DNA of 64,000 nucleotides from Amyloporia xantha (taxonomy: Eukaryota > Basidiomycota > Agaricomycetes > Polyporales > Adustoporiaceae): NCBI GenBank assembly GCA_036971615.1, contig JAYKKR010000003.1:1798001-1862000 (forward strand), given 5' to 3'. Shown piece by piece: positions 22,422 through 34,963 of this stretch. Positions within the stretch are counted from its first letter, which is position 1, and every line of letters starts with the position of its first letter. The position numbers were made by a program, and so were the translations under genes. The notes below the pieces were generated by a model. It was not told the origin of the DNA. It made no database searches and worked only from the letters and a program-made list of their open reading frames with translations.

Positions 22422-25269
22422 CTTCAGGAAAAACACTTTTTCTCTGGGATAACCTAGGGTGCTCTGAGATATATGAGGTTTCTCAGAGTAGCTCAGGTTA
22501 TCTCAGAGCATCTCAGGTAAGCCTGAGTTTCTCTGAGATATTTTAGATTTCTCAGAGCATCCTAGGCTAGCTTGTGTTTCTTTGTGAGACTGTAGAATAT
22601 TTATAAAGCTATAATACATTATTTATGAACAGTATAATATGTAAAAAGATTGTTTTCTCACTTGCTTGTATAATAAATTCCTGGTATCTCTGATATGCAT
22701 TATTTGAGCTATGTTTTCTACTGGCTATGAAATAGCTATGGCATCCTATTATTTACTATCATTCTATTCACTTTCTATGTTTTATTAGAATAATTTAGCT
22801 CAAATACATGTGAAGGTGATCTGTCGTACTGGTTAAAATGGAGATATTGAAATAGAAAATGTACATTCATACAGAATAACCACAAAGAGCTGCTGAATAG
22901 CAGGAATATAATGGTGAGAGAAAGAAGGGTATTATAGATATTATGTGGCATGAAAAAAGGGAAATCAGAAGTGAGCAAAAGTAGGAGTATAATACGTGTA
23001 CTCACCTCTGTGCAGCCACAGCCATCTCCTCTCCTTTATTCATATTTACTCCATACATCCACAGAGTCTTTCTTTCACTGATGGTTAACAGTCAAAAGTC
23101 AGAGGTCAAAAGTCAGAGGTCAAACAGAGTAAGACGCATCTCAGAATTGCAAATCTTGACTCTGGCCAATAAAAGAGACCGCAGCTAGATGAGTGTGGAA
23201 GTAAAGGAGTGTTAGATGGTTGAATAATGTGATATATCAGTGCAGGAATAGATAGAGAAGGGTGCATATGAAGAATGGGAGAATGAGGAGGACGTCGTTC
23301 AACATGCAGCCATAGAACAGAAACCACTGGATGCAGACCCACCAATGTATATATCGTCTGAAAGCCTGTAATTAGGGCTTTCATTCTATCCAACAATCAA
23401 AGGAAACCGTCCATGGGTTCCTGAGATATGGACAAGACGAGGTTTTTGGTAAAAAGGGGCAACAGAGGAGGAAGGAGTGGGCGGATTCGGATGAGCAAGG
23501 GCTCATCTGGAAGGGCTTAACAATGCGAATGGAATGGTATAAAAGCGAAAGGATAACTCACATTGGATCCCTAGTTATCTCCCAATCAAAACTGCAAAAA
23601 GCGCCCATTCCATCCAAAACCCTTCAATATCTCCCAGAACTCCTTCATACCTTCACAGAATAGGCTGGGACAGCCCTGAGGCTCTTCTCCAAGAGTGAAG
23701 AATAATAAAGAGAGAAGGAGGACTCACATGAGTTACCAGATAGTGCAGAGCAGGGACAGAACAACTGTCTATGCTCAGTCAAGTCCCAGTGAACTAGACA
23801 TGCCCCAAAGCCACAGGTACTAAGATAGAGTCCCTAGTCACAGCATTTTAGATCCAAGATAGTAGAGCTAATAGATATCAAGCAGTAGCAGCTAGGAGAA
23901 ACAGCTGAGGAGAACTTGAAGGGCAAATGCGCCCAAGTCCCTGCTAACCCTAAACCTGGGTTCCCAAAACAGGTGTCAGTCTGCCGCGTCAAACTCTGAC
24001 CAAATTAAGCAGTCATGGTCGTTGCGTCTCTTCTTCCTCAACAACCACTCTGCTTCGTCTCCTTCCTTGCTACTTCACATTTCTGCTTGGTTTCTGTTCA
24101 CTCATTGATTGTTCTTCTCATCTCTGGGCTATATCTGGTGACTTCTAATCTGTGGCCGTCTCTCTGGCTGGTTTTGCCTCAGGTATGGTGATGTGCTGGC
24201 AGGGCATATGAGTCGTTATAAATTGTGGACACAGGTAAGTACATATCTTCTTCCTATTCTCATTTGTATCTATGAATAACTGACACTATTTCTATCTCTA
24301 ATCACAATCCAAATCACCAACATTAAAGGTTGGCTGTTGGCTGTCATCATGCGACAGCAAAACAATGTAAGTCTGTCCATACTTCCCTTTCAGGCTGACA
24401 TGTCCATTGCATTCAATAGATATGACATGCTTTGTGCATGAATTCATGCTTTTGTAAGACTTGTAAAGGATGGTGAGTCGTCATCTATAATTTTGAATTT
24501 TGATGAGAATACATACTCCTAACATGTAAGTCGTTCATTTGCTTCTCATTTCTTAGCTGTTCTAAATTATTGTATCTACAGACTTGTGCGACATGATAAA
24601 AACTGATTCTGATTGTGACGATGTCAGGTAAGTTGCTCACTTCTATCTCAGTTCCTTTGTTGATCGCTTTGTTGATTCTTAGAGTATTATTGCCCATGCT
24701 ACTCGGCTTCAGTTTACTGTGAAAATACTACTTATGTAAGTACCTTGTCTTGCTCCTTCAACTAATTGGACTTTACCTGAATTCTTCTATTAGATTCTCT
24801 TATATCTTGGCCACACAACAAAATATCTTCATTGATCTTATGTACGTCTTTCAGCTTTGTGTTTTATATTACTGTATACTGAATAAGAACATTAGTTTGG
24901 TAATGTGGAGATTTTTGTCTTGAGCTATCACATTGGACATAATTATTATGGCTGCTAGTATTAGATTATCTTTAGCATGTATATTATTTGTGAATATACT
25001 GCTATGTTCTATTATAATACTGTAACCTTGAGAGTGCTCTGATACAAACTATAATAAGGTGTGAGAGATGATAAAAGACTACATAGGGTCATCTAGGAGT
25101 ACTCTCAGGCTACTCTCAGGTTACTCTGGGTTACTCTGAGAAAAAAATCTCATGTCAACTAAATTTAAGAGCACTCTGGCTACTCTGAGTACTTTGAATA
25201 CTCTGAAGTCTCTAGGATGCTCTTGGATGCTCTCAGAGCAGCCTGGGACTAATATGGTTTTTCCTGATG
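22422..25269. mobile_element. TIR element copy 3 (2.85 kb), inverted relative to copy 1
   Basis: The left end CTTCAGGAAAAACACTTTTT resembles the right end of copy 1, and the right end (AGCCTGGGACTAATATGG then TTTTTCCTGATG) is the reverse complement of the left end of copy 1. The inside is diverged but collinear with copy 1 on the opposite strand. Subterminal CTCAGAG/CTCTGAG repeats flank both ends. Several short GT...AG-punctuated stretches occur at 24230-24860, but no protein is recognised. Confidence 0.75.
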
Positions 25270-27243
25270 TTACTATCCTCAATAACCTTGATGCTGCCAC
25301 CTCGGCTTCTCCGTCTGGAGTGACTCCCTTGGCTACCCCTAATATCTCAGCTCTGTCCAACAGACATGCTTACTTGACTCCGGCCCCATCCCGTGGGCCC
25401 AGTGTGGCTCCTAAACAGATAGAGGCCAATAGGGGGACTCAGACTGTTGTAAGTTCCACAGCCGATTTCTCCTCATTTCAACTGACTACATCTGTATTCT
25501 ATGCTACTAGGAGCAAGGGCCTCCCCTCCCTGTAGAAGCCAGGGATGAAGAGCTTGCTAGGATGCGCTCTAGCACTCCCTCTCGCACACACGCTTGCACT
25601 GGCGTTGCGGGCGATCCAGATGAGCCTCCTCCAAAGAGGCACAAACCTCACAAGTCGAATTGTGACACTCGTGGAGGGACACCATTGCCAATCAACCCAT
25701 GGGGGGGTTCCTTAGTGGTTCCTCCCGATGATGAGGCACATGTGGCTTGGGAGGGTGGCAGGTTCTGGAGGATAAGCCCCCAGCTGGCTGTTGCAGGAGG
25801 CGGGGCAGGTGACCAAGCCCAGGAGCTGATGTCTCATCTGGCACAGGGCTCCAAGAGCAACATCCAGAGTGAGGACTGTCTTCAGTGGATGTTGAGTCTG
25901 AAAAACATTGGAGGGGCATCGGGGACTCAATGCAGGCAATTCTGTCTATGTTACTAACGACCTGTTTTCCTTGGTCAAACACGTCAACTATTTTGAGGGA
26001 ATGAGTACTGGCCTATCATTCCTGGGACTAGTTTCCAAGATTGAGCTTGTGGCTAAGATGCATAGGTGTGTTCTTAATTTCTATCACCCTCCATGAGATT
26101 TGATGACATTTTCTATTGATCTAGTATTACGGCACATGATCCCAAGATGACGACACAGCGATTGTGGATGGTCAAGGTCAAGGGGCATCCCAGCGCGCCA
26201 TCAAAGTGGATGTTTGGAAATTGGGTTGCTCAGGGCTACAAGTTCGCTGCTTTGGCAAGTGCAGGTATGTCGTGTATCTACAATATCTCATTTTCACTGA
26301 TTGCAGCTCTTTTCCAGGATCTATTTATCTTCTCATGGTTATAGCGGCGAGAGATATGCCCAGAGACCTAGGGCGAACAAAGGATGAGGTAATCCAAGCC
26401 ATTTGTAATGCACTCCACTTTCCCCAAGAGCATAAATGCACTCCACTTTCCCCAAGAGCATAAGCCACTCATTTGTTTGTCTTTCACATGATCTGCCGCT
26501 AAGTCATGGATCAGATACCAACATAGGCAAAGACATCATTGCATGCATAATTCCTCTCATCTCTTTTCTGAGGACTTATATTCCCATACACATCTCAGTC
26601 CTCTTCTCCAGTGCCATTCTGCAAGAGTGTGGCCTGCTGACAGAGATAGATTGCAGAGATCTTGACAAGTCAGACACATTCTTCGATAAGATTAAAGAGA
26701 GGTATGTGCTCTTTACTCAGAACAGCCATGTCATCTGATTTCACATACAGAACCTTTGCAGGACTGACACAAAATCATGCTCTATGGGCATCATGCCTAG
26801 TTCCTGTGAATGACAATGCTGAGGTATTGTCTCTTCATATCATGGGTAGCAATCTACTCCATGCCACTGCCTCCTCCATATCTCGTCCACCTATGCCTCT
26901 GAGCGACTCGGAGGACAAGAAAGACCACCACAATGAGTTGTCCGATAGCCATGATGATCTTTTTGTGTTCACTCTTGCAGTCACGAACCAGTTACAAAAT
27001 CCTGACTCCGCATCACCCAACTATCATGTTCTGCACACTCTGTTTGATTTCAATGCTCCTGCTAATTGTCATATTCCTTATCCTACTAGCAACCCTGAGG
27101 CACATCGTCAGTGGACAAACAAAGAGCGCCTTGGTGCAAGTCAGGCGTATATGGTGCATACTCTGGATGACACCACACCAACTTATGTATACCTGATGCA
27201 CCAGACACCGGATAAGCCCCCAGACCTGTTATGCACCAGATAG
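25270..27243 (+). pseudogene. Uncharacterised multi-exon transposon-associated gene, decayed
   Basis: The frame right of the element reads TILNNLDAATSASPSGVTPL and ISALSNRHAYLTPAPSRGPS. A clean intron (donor after 25449, acceptor at 25511) joins it to EQGPPLPVEARDEELARMRS and DPDEPPPKRHKPHKS. Later pieces include TNDLFSLVKHVNYFEGMSTG, DPKMTTQRLWMVKVKGHP, IAARDMPRDLGRTKDEVIQA and LFVFTLAVTNQLQNPDSASP. Frame changes between pieces that do not all fall on good splice sites suggest decay. The overall design (Ser/Pro-rich start, basic patch, then a compact region) resembles uncharacterised ORFs common in agaricomycete repeats. No function is claimed. Confidence 0.4.
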
Positions 27244-28029
27244 GCTATCTGCCTGCACCCTGGTGCATCAGGTGCAGGGTGCTATATAGGGCAGGAGTAG
27301 TGTGACAGTAGCTGGTGTTGTATGGCTTACAAATCAGGCCGAAAGCGGAAATACACATTAATTCTATAACAAATGTGTATAATTCAAACTCAGCCGGTAT
27401 GTAAGCACCCAAATAAGGAAGGTGGGCATGTATAGGCTCATTTTGATGCTTGTAATGGTGGCTATTAGAATCTGCTGCTTATAATGGATTCTAATGAAAC
27501 ATATTACTATTGTATACCATTAGGATGCTTACAAATGGGGCTATTCAAATATTGTAACAAAAATTGTATTCATTCAGGCTGATAGAAGCTTGTATTGAAT
27601 GCCACTGTTATATACCATTAGAAAGCTTATAAATGGGGCTATTCAATTATTGTAATGAAAATTGTATTGGTCCAGGCTAATAAAATTTTGTATTGGATGT
27701 ATGCTTGTTATATATCAATAAAATGCCAAAAAATGGATCAATTCACAAAATGGGATTGACAGGTGCAGGCAAATGTGGATTTCACATATTGGTGTTGTAT
27801 GCTTGTATGCTTGTAATCCTGGGCTTGTGAGCCTTTTCACTGATCACCCAGCCAATATGGAGCAATACAGATGCTGTATAACCATTTTCAGCCAAAATGG
27901 TAATTTTCACTTTTGGAAATCTTGTTTCAGGTCCAGGGGATGTACATACAGAGGGTGTAACAGTCATCAAACTATGTCTAGGATAAGTCTGTAACATGTG
28001 TCTGACATGAGTCTTAAGACTGACCACTA
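27244..28029. repeat. TTGTA-rich repeat region with long tandem unit
   Basis: 27480-27740 holds about two and a half copies of a roughly 118-bp unit (TATACCATTAGxxxGCTTA, AATGGGGCTATTCAA, GAAAATTGTATT). The phrase TGTAAGCACCCAA at 27402-27414 is shared with 6742-6754. GC-poor and without a gene. May be the body of a non-autonomous element, but its ends are not clear. Confidence 0.5.
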
Positions 28030-29275
28030 TTGAAGTGTGCACAGAACAAGAGTGCTGAAACTCAAGTCTCAGCAAGGTTGGATGATAAAGAACATCAGCT
28101 CGCTGCTAGTCTGGGTAATCAAGACAGCTCTGACAAAGGTGAGGTATCCTGTCATTCATATATCATTGCCAATGAAGCTTCAACTATACACAAAGGGCTC
28201 AGATGCCGATAATGCAAGACAGAGCAGTGAGGAGAAGGAGAAAGATGAGATAGAAATAGAGCCTTACAGGGAAGATGATTCTGACCACCCCAACAACTTA
28301 GCCTTTGATGATGACAATGGGGTATGTACTCACTCTTTTGCACTTCCAACATTATCAACACCTGTCAATAGGTTCAAGTCTGAGATCCCAAACAAGACAA
28401 GTCCAGAGGTGGAAGACATTCTCATTCTGTCATATCTAGGGCTTCCTCCATGGCATCTTCTAGGGCCTCCTCTCCTACTGCCACACCCTGTGGTAGCAGT
28501 AAAGTGGTATTGACAGACTTTCCTTCTGACATATGTAGCTTGGCCAATTTGGCCAAGGCTTGTACATGAGAGGCCATTGCTATTTAGAATGGCTTTCCAG
28601 GAGATATCAACACATTCTGCTGGGAGTCTATTCAGGTTGCAGGAAGAAGTATGGCCAATATGGAGGATGTGGTGGAGGCTGCCAATGTTGATGTGGATCT
28701 TCGTGAGCTCCTCATCACTTATGTTGAGTCACATTATCGTCTCTTTGGCCAGCTATACTAATGACTATTCAAAGGCAAGCTATGCCATCACTGGCTTATG
28801 CGGCGAACTCAAGAGCAAGTCCAAGTTGAAGATAGCTGGTCACTATGGGATTTCCACCAATACATCTGCCATAGAGGTTCAGAAGCTGGTGCGCTGGCTG
28901 AGAGTGTTCTAACTTCATGTTTGGAGGCATGGATCTCAAGGTATGTCTGCGTACTTCAATTGAGCAGTTGCCTAAGTTTCATCTACAGAATCAGAAGCAG
29001 CCCTTTTTCCATCCCATAATCACAGACATGATTAGTCAACAGTGGTTTGGCAAGGGCAAGGCTGATGCTCAAGCGTATAAGAAAATGGTTGCACAAAAGA
29101 AGATCTTTGGTCATGTCATTGTTCTTACAGTCACTGCTGTACGTTTCCTGTTCCATCTGATCAGATAAGTTTACTGATATGTATATTCCAGGTTGAATGC
29201 GCCATCATGAAGTTTGAGATAGGCGTACATCATAAAGTCACATTCAGTGAAGAAACAATGACTGCCATGTGAAAT
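28030..29275 (+). pseudogene. DUF6532-like protein remnant
   Basis: Pieces in order are VDVDLRELLITYVESHYRLF, GELKSKSKLKIAGHYGIS, YLRTSIEQLPKFHLQNQKQP, FFHPIITDMISQQWFGKGKA and, across an intron (donor after 29138, acceptor near 29192), VECAIMKFEIGVHHKVTF. The 'RGELK.KA...YG', 'HP.I...I...WF' and 'AIE.CI.EW.TG' order is what I know from DUF6532 proteins, which are expanded in agaricomycetes and have no established role. Frames shift at about 28745, so this copy looks broken. An acidic, Ser-rich N-terminal stretch lies at 28210-28320. The call rests on remembered motifs. Confidence 0.5.
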
Positions 29276-29586
29276 TTTAGCTGTGCAATGATGATAAAAA
29301 TCTTTACTCACCCATAGCTTAGATACAGCTTTCACTGGCAGTCCTGGTCTAAACTGGAGAGAGACTCTCCCAAATGGGCTCTCATGTTGGAAAAGAAGAT
29401 GTTTATGGAGATTGTGTACATGCGGATTGTTCATTTTATATTTTGCTAATTATATGATCAGAAACTCTTTGAACAAGTCCCACCTACATGTGGATGCCAA
29501 CAATGGGGACCTTGATGATTTGGACTTTGCTCAGCTTGAAGCATCAGCTGAGGCTTCTGTGGGTGATGAGACTTCACACACCATAC

Positions 29587-29890
29587 AGTCACTATAGCCT
29601 ACACTATAGGGAGAGATATGGGTGATATTTTCCCTACAGTGTAAGGAGAGTGGACGTCGGCCGATGCCATAATATTGCCTTGGCTGCAGTGTGAGCTGAT
29701 GGCGCAAATATTGCCTGAAAAGACTGGTGGCCCACTGTGCCCTATTCTACCGCTATATTGTTGCCTGCTCTGTTTGGCTATATTATACCCCTGGGCAGAT
29801 GGGTTGGCCATTGTGCCATACATCAACGCTATAATTCTCCCTGAACTCTACTGTCAGCTGATGTCTTCTACAACATTTCTATACACATAG
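29587..29890. repeat. Dispersed direct repeat, copy A (about 300 bp)
   Basis: The segment with GGGAGAGATATGGGTGATAT, TTTTCCCTACAGTGTAAG, CCGATGCCATAATATTGCCT and CCTGAAAAGACTG recurs at about 31957-32215 in the same orientation with roughly one change in ten bases. There is no coding frame shared by both copies, so it is probably a non-autonomous repeat or a fragment of one. Confidence 0.65.
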
Positions 29891-29935
29891 TGTGGACTGT
29901 ATGCATTGCAATGACAAATATGCTTGAACACTGCC

Positions 29936-30945
29936 CATTAGGGAAAATCTCCCTTACTTATTAGCTCTTATTAGCACTTGTTGAGATAAAAAAGTCACAT
30001 AAGTCACATAAGTGTCATAAGTACTTATTATTTTACCCACTTGCTAATCGCCTCTCAGATAAGCATCATAAGTGCATAATGAGTACTCATGAGTACTTGA
30101 TAAGAACTAAGTGAGAGGAAGGAAAAACAATTTTGCTTACCAAATGGTGAAAATCATCAATTAAAGAGTGTCTTTGTGCCATTAGCAATGACAGGTTAAT
30201 AACAGAAGGTTGGAATAAAATTTCAAAAAATAACTACCTTCTGCCACCACACAGGATTGAACCAGGGACCTCTCAGGATTGACCGCCTTATAAGGCATAA
30301 CCTGTAGCAACTTACCACTACACCACAAGTCCACACCCTTTCTAGCTCACTCTTATCAATATAAGCCTTCCTGAGTATGAAGACTTGTGTCTTTTTGTTG
30401 CTTGGCTGCTGCTATACTCCTCCATAGACATTTGATGCAATTATATCTCCACTTCTTTTTCTGGCTAAACAGAAGGCTCTCTATCAAATGCAAGTACTTT
30501 TTGCAGTATTTTCTTTGTCAGATTGAGATAAAAAAAGAATAATTTCTTAAGGTGTATCTTTGTGACCTTGTTCAAGGAGTACAATGTAAGTCTATAAATA
30601 CAAAGGCTTGTTTATTATGGTGCTCATTCTACATATTTAGTCCATACTAGTTACTAGCACAACACAGCTGAAGTAAGTGAGCAATTGGAAGATCTCATAA
30701 CAACTTTATGAGTGTTTGATTAGCATCTTGAGATAAATTAGCACTCAATAAGAATCTGATGAGTAGATTCAGAGAAATATAAGATAGATGAGCATTCAGT
30801 AAGAATCTGATGAGTGGAATTAGAGATGTGTGAGATAGATTAGCAGTCAATAAGAATCAGATGAGTAGAATAAGAGACATATAAGTTGGATAAGAATGGT
30901 AAGTATTCAATGAGCTCTAATAAGTAAGGGAGATTTTTCCTAATG
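29936..30945 (-). mobile_element. 1010-bp TIR element with tRNA-like insert, copy B
   Basis: Starts CATTAGGGAAAATCTCCC and ends GGGAGATTTTTCCTAATG. It is the reverse complement of 2923-3932 with almost no differences and exactly the same length. It carries the same tRNA-like sequence on the minus strand. Near-identity of the two copies suggests recent movement. The ends vary from CATCAGG to CATTAGG. Confidence 0.8.
30236..30332 (-). ncRNA. tRNA-like Pol III promoter sequence (copy B)
   Basis: On the minus strand an A-box TGGTGTAGTGG (30315-30325) and a B-box GGTTCAATCC (30254-30263) are followed by a T-run. It matches the sequence at 3536-3632, with the same lack of a pairing acceptor stem. 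Confidence 0.65.
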
Positions 30946-31956
30946 GTCATCTGCGATGATGGCCAATCTGTTTGCACGTGAGAGAGCCTCCGCTGGACTA
31001 GGGCCAGGAAATGCAACACAGTTGCTGCACATGCATACACAAATATATACCCACACCCACATGATGCCCCTGACACCAGGCCCGAGCCTCCTCTTGCCGT
31101 GCGGAGCAGGTCTGCAAACACAAACAATACCCATACCAACCCTGGCACGGGCGCGCACAACTTCAACTTGCAGCTCTCCGGCCTCAGGCTGAGCCTCAAC
31201 CACGGCACAAGTGCCACCGCACCTGGGGTGCTGATGGCAGCGATGGAGCAGCCGCAGCCAGCAAGCATGTCTGGCGGGCTCATGGGTGGTGGCACAGGCA
31301 GTGGCCGGGTGGGAGGCAGTGGCTGGGTTTGTGGGGATGAGTGCAGAGGGTTCACGGGGGCGGTGATGGCGGGTGCGAGTAGTATGTCAACGCTGAGTCT
31401 TAGTCTGGGCAGGTTCCAGACGGGCATCCTTGCTTCGACGCCCTTGCCCTCGCTTCGACACCTTCGCACTTGCCTTCACGCTCTCCTTCCTTGACATCTT
31501 TGCTCTTGCCCTTGCCCTCACCCTCAACACCTTTGATGCTGTCTCTGGCACCCGAAATTCATTCAGGTGCTATGCTTGAAGGCAAAGCAGGTGCCTGGTG
31601 TGGAGGTCATCAAGGCTACCATCTTGGAGTTGAGCGAGTGTCCAGTGACTGGCCATGTCCTTGGTGTGCGAGCCACGCGCAAGACTTTGGGAGAGCAGCT
31701 GAACATGGTTTGACCAAGGACAATGTATTGGATAATATGAGTACATTTTTTGTTAATAATTGGACCAGTTTATATGTATACAAAACTGTCCGGTAATATA
31801 ACAGATTATAGCAGCAATCTAGAGCCAGCTGAAGTGATCTCAGAGTGCGCACTATGGTTAGAAACATCCCAGAGTATACCAGAGCAACTCAGAGACTCCG
31901 AAGCCACCCAGGACAGTCTGAGAGGCTCTGATTAAGTCACGAAGTCAAGCCCATTC
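30946..31956. other. GC-rich stretch with overlapping frames, no gene assigned
   Basis: Frames of 131 (+) and 209 (-) residues overlap fully here. Both are low complexity (Ser/Pro/Gly/Leu), and the minus frame extends into the neighbouring mobile element. Neither shows a recognisable domain. The segment 31480-31710 may contain a coding fragment (VPGVEVIKATILELSECPVT-like reading) but without support. Confidence 0.35.
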
Positions 31957-32215
31957 AGTCATTATAGCCTAATGACTAGGGAGAGATATGGGTGATATTT
32001 TCCCTACAGTGTAAGAAGAGCAGACATTGGCCGATGCCATAATATTGCCTTGGCTGCAGTGTGAGCCGATGGCGTGAATATCACCTGAAAAGACTGACAG
32101 CCCACTGCACCCTATTTTACCACTATATTTTTGCCTGCACTGTAGCTTCGGCCAATGGTATAATATACTCTGGGGCGATGTGTCAGCCTACCATGCCATA
32201 ATTTCATGCTTCATT
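31957..32215. repeat. Dispersed direct repeat, copy B
   Basis: Second copy of the 29587-29890 segment, beginning GTCATTATAGCCTAATGACT and containing the same CCTACAGTGTAAG, CCGATGCCATAATATTGCC and CCTGAAAAGACTG words. Confidence 0.6.
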
Positions 32216-32980
32216 GCACTATATCCTTGCCTTTCCTATGCATCATTTATCCTCTATTGCAATCTGCCATTGACCGTGCCATTTGTATGTATTTCAGAGA
32301 ATATTTTTCTATTTGTCAAGTCATATATTGCATTGCACTCTTGGCAAATATCAACAAAATAGAATGTACAGATGGCGTGCTTGCCATCAGCATTGCTATG
32401 AGTGGCGCCCTTGTGAAACTCGTATTGCATCACATATTTCATGTACAGAAAGCTAAGGTCATTTGAACTGGATCTACCCACCTACCAGCATCTAATACAT
32501 ATTCTCGCCCAAGACACATGCAGAGACTGGGCCATCTTATATGTGTCCTTCAAAGGATCCAGCTGTCTGGACCCTTTGTGGGACACAGATACAATGGCCA
32601 TCTCCAGTGGCAGCATGCACTATGGAACCACGTCACCACCATGTCCAGACGTGCTATGCAACCATGCACCACGTACCTTGCCTGCCACATTGTGAGGCAT
32701 ATGGCACGCAGGTGTTATGATGTGCTGGTGCTGTTGGACTGGGCCATTTCATTCATGCTGCCCTAGGTCAGCCAGAGGAATTGAATCACCGTCCACGTTT
32801 TGAGAGTACCCCTGATGCTGATGGACAAATCAGCTGCATCCAGAGTACTCATGGCACAGAGGGCAACTCGATTCCACTGTTTGAACATAGAGAGCAAGGA
32901 GTTAATGGATTTATCCAACAGTGCCATGCATGAATCCCGCATCCATTCAGACCATAACTTTGTAACTCACGTTAGAGTCA
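32216..32980. other. Region without recognised gene
   Basis: Only short overlapping frames. 32735-32800 (GGACTGGGCCATT, ATGCTGCCCTA) is a diverged copy of words that recur at about 33470 and 33715. Confidence 0.4.
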
Positions 32981-33455
32981 GACTCCAGACAGGAAGACTT
33001 GACTTATGTTCCTTCGAGCCGCATACCTGTGGCTCAGAAGAACATAAGTGAAATGGGCCTTGTCCAGCAGTGATGGGCACCATCTGATGGTGAAGTGCAT
33101 GCGCGCTCATGCTCGCTGTTGGAAGATGGAGCTATGGCTCGCCAGACAGGGTGCCTTCATCTGTGTTACTCAGAGCAGCATATCTGCAGCTCGGAGGGCC
33201 ACAGATGGAAGTTGTGCTGTCCGGTAGTGATGGGCGCCATCCAATGGTGCAGTGCATGGCACGCTCATGCTCGCTGGTGGGAGATGGAGATATGGCTCAC
33301 CAGACAGGGCACCTTCATCTATGGTCTTCAGAGCTGCATACATGTGGGTCCGAAGGACATAGATGAAGCTGCCTCATTCAGCGGCAATATGTGCCATCCA
33401 ATGGCACTGTGCATGGCGCACGCAGGCGAGGCACATGGTGCACAGCTGGCATGAT
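32981..33455. repeat. Tandem repeat, about 158-bp unit, three copies
   Basis: CAGACAGG... followed by CTTCATCT, GAGC.GCATA and a GATGGGCGCCATC...GGTG.AGTGCATG block recurs with starts at about 32985, 33143 and 33302. A 119-residue plus-strand frame covers two units (MARQTGCLHLCYSEQHICSS, WLTRQGTFIYGLQSCIHVGP) but looks like a by-product of the repeat. Confidence 0.65.
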
Positions 33456-34963
33456 GTGCTGGTGTTCTCAACCTGCACCATTCTTCAATGCTACCCTGGA
33501 TCAAAGCATCTGAATTGAATTGCCATCCAACCATTGTTAGATGGCCATCCAATTCAGCCGCTTGAATACCAAGGACATTGAAGGATTGGCTGGTGCAAAA
33601 GGATGTCATGCATTCATTCTCTCACTGCGCAGATGCAACAAATACATACACCACCTGAAAACACCCACCTTTGACATGGTGCAACGTCCAAAGAGCATGA
33701 ATTGCTGGCGTTCTCAAGCTGGGCCATTCGTCAATGCTACCCTGAAGTTAAGCATCTGAATCGCATTGCCATCCACATGATTGGATGGTAATGTGATTCC
33801 ATTGAATGAATGGCAGACACTGGGGATGTCATGCACTCGTGCTCATACAGGGAGTGACAAGAAATAGATACACAACCAGACGAGACCCACCTGCGAGATG
33901 GCGCTAGGAGACAGTGTCTCACTCCTCATCTGGCAAAAGCATCTCCCTGTATCCATCCAGAATCCTGGAGATCTTGTCTGCATCTTGATGGTGGTTCTTG
34001 GCAAAGTGTGTGGCAAGCTTCTCGACCTCTTCCAAACAAGTGAGGTCTGCGCTCATGTCGCCATAGTTGATCTGATAGGTGTCTCCGTGATGCTATCCAA
34101 AGAGTAACACCAGGAATGTGTCAGCATGTCACATACAACTAGAAGAGCAGGCACTCACTCTGTCAACCAGTGGACACTTCCACCATGATGGAAGGTTGCT
34201 GAGAGGGACATCAGGCCAAGTCCACCATCCAGGGTCAGTGTTCATATGGAGTTGCTGAAGCTGTGGGGATGGTGGCGCAGGAAGCGGTGTGTAAGGCAAG
34301 ATATTCATGATGTCAATCCTGGAGATGGTGCCAAACGTGGTAGCGTCAACAATCTTCTGGACCACATCTGGCAGCTCAACATTGGTGACGCCAACAAGTG
34401 CGAGGTGGCCAAGACAGTTGCGGATGGTGTCCTGTTGATGGTGTCCTGTTAACCATCAGTGCAGATGTATTGGTGTAACAATTTCAAAATGGTACCATTT
34501 CCATACTAAGCCTGATCTCCCACCTCGCCAACGTGAGGTCGACGGCAACAATGCTGGTTGGATTGGTGCAAGTGGTCCGCACCGTGGTGATAGCCTGTTC
34601 GCAGCACCAGGAGTAGTACACGACAAGATGGCAATTGATAGCAATGAGGTTGGCAACGGATTCGGCGTGATTGGCAAAAGCGAGAGCCATTGTGATGTGG
34701 GTTGTGAATGGGTAAAATAGCGTGATCTGCAGGCTGCATTTGAGCAGTGGATGGGGGATCGGGTGATCGCCTTGAGAGAAGCTCATGGTGAAGATCTGTT
34801 GCAGATAAGCATCGGCAAATTACCTGCAGATGATCGCATGTATAAGATCTGTTATTGATAAGACATCATGAGGAAGGGGCATGAGAGTTTCTCATTCAGT
34901 ATGAAAAGGAAGCTGTCATGGATCACAATAAGGCAATTGTCATCTGTCTGTGGTGACTCAGTC
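33456..34963. other. Repeat-derived and unassigned sequence
   Basis: 33470-33540 and 33715-33790 are two copies of a segment with CAATGCTACCCTG and AAGCATCTGAAT. From about 34040 to 34790 the minus strand has several open pieces (for example TDPGWWTWPDVPLSNLPSWW) that could be exons of a decayed gene, with no domain I can name. Confidence 0.35.

Noticed and set aside
30840..31469. 209-residue minus-strand open frame
   Set aside because: Low-complexity Pro/Leu/Ser composition, no domain, and its end runs into the terminal sequence of the 1010-bp mobile element.
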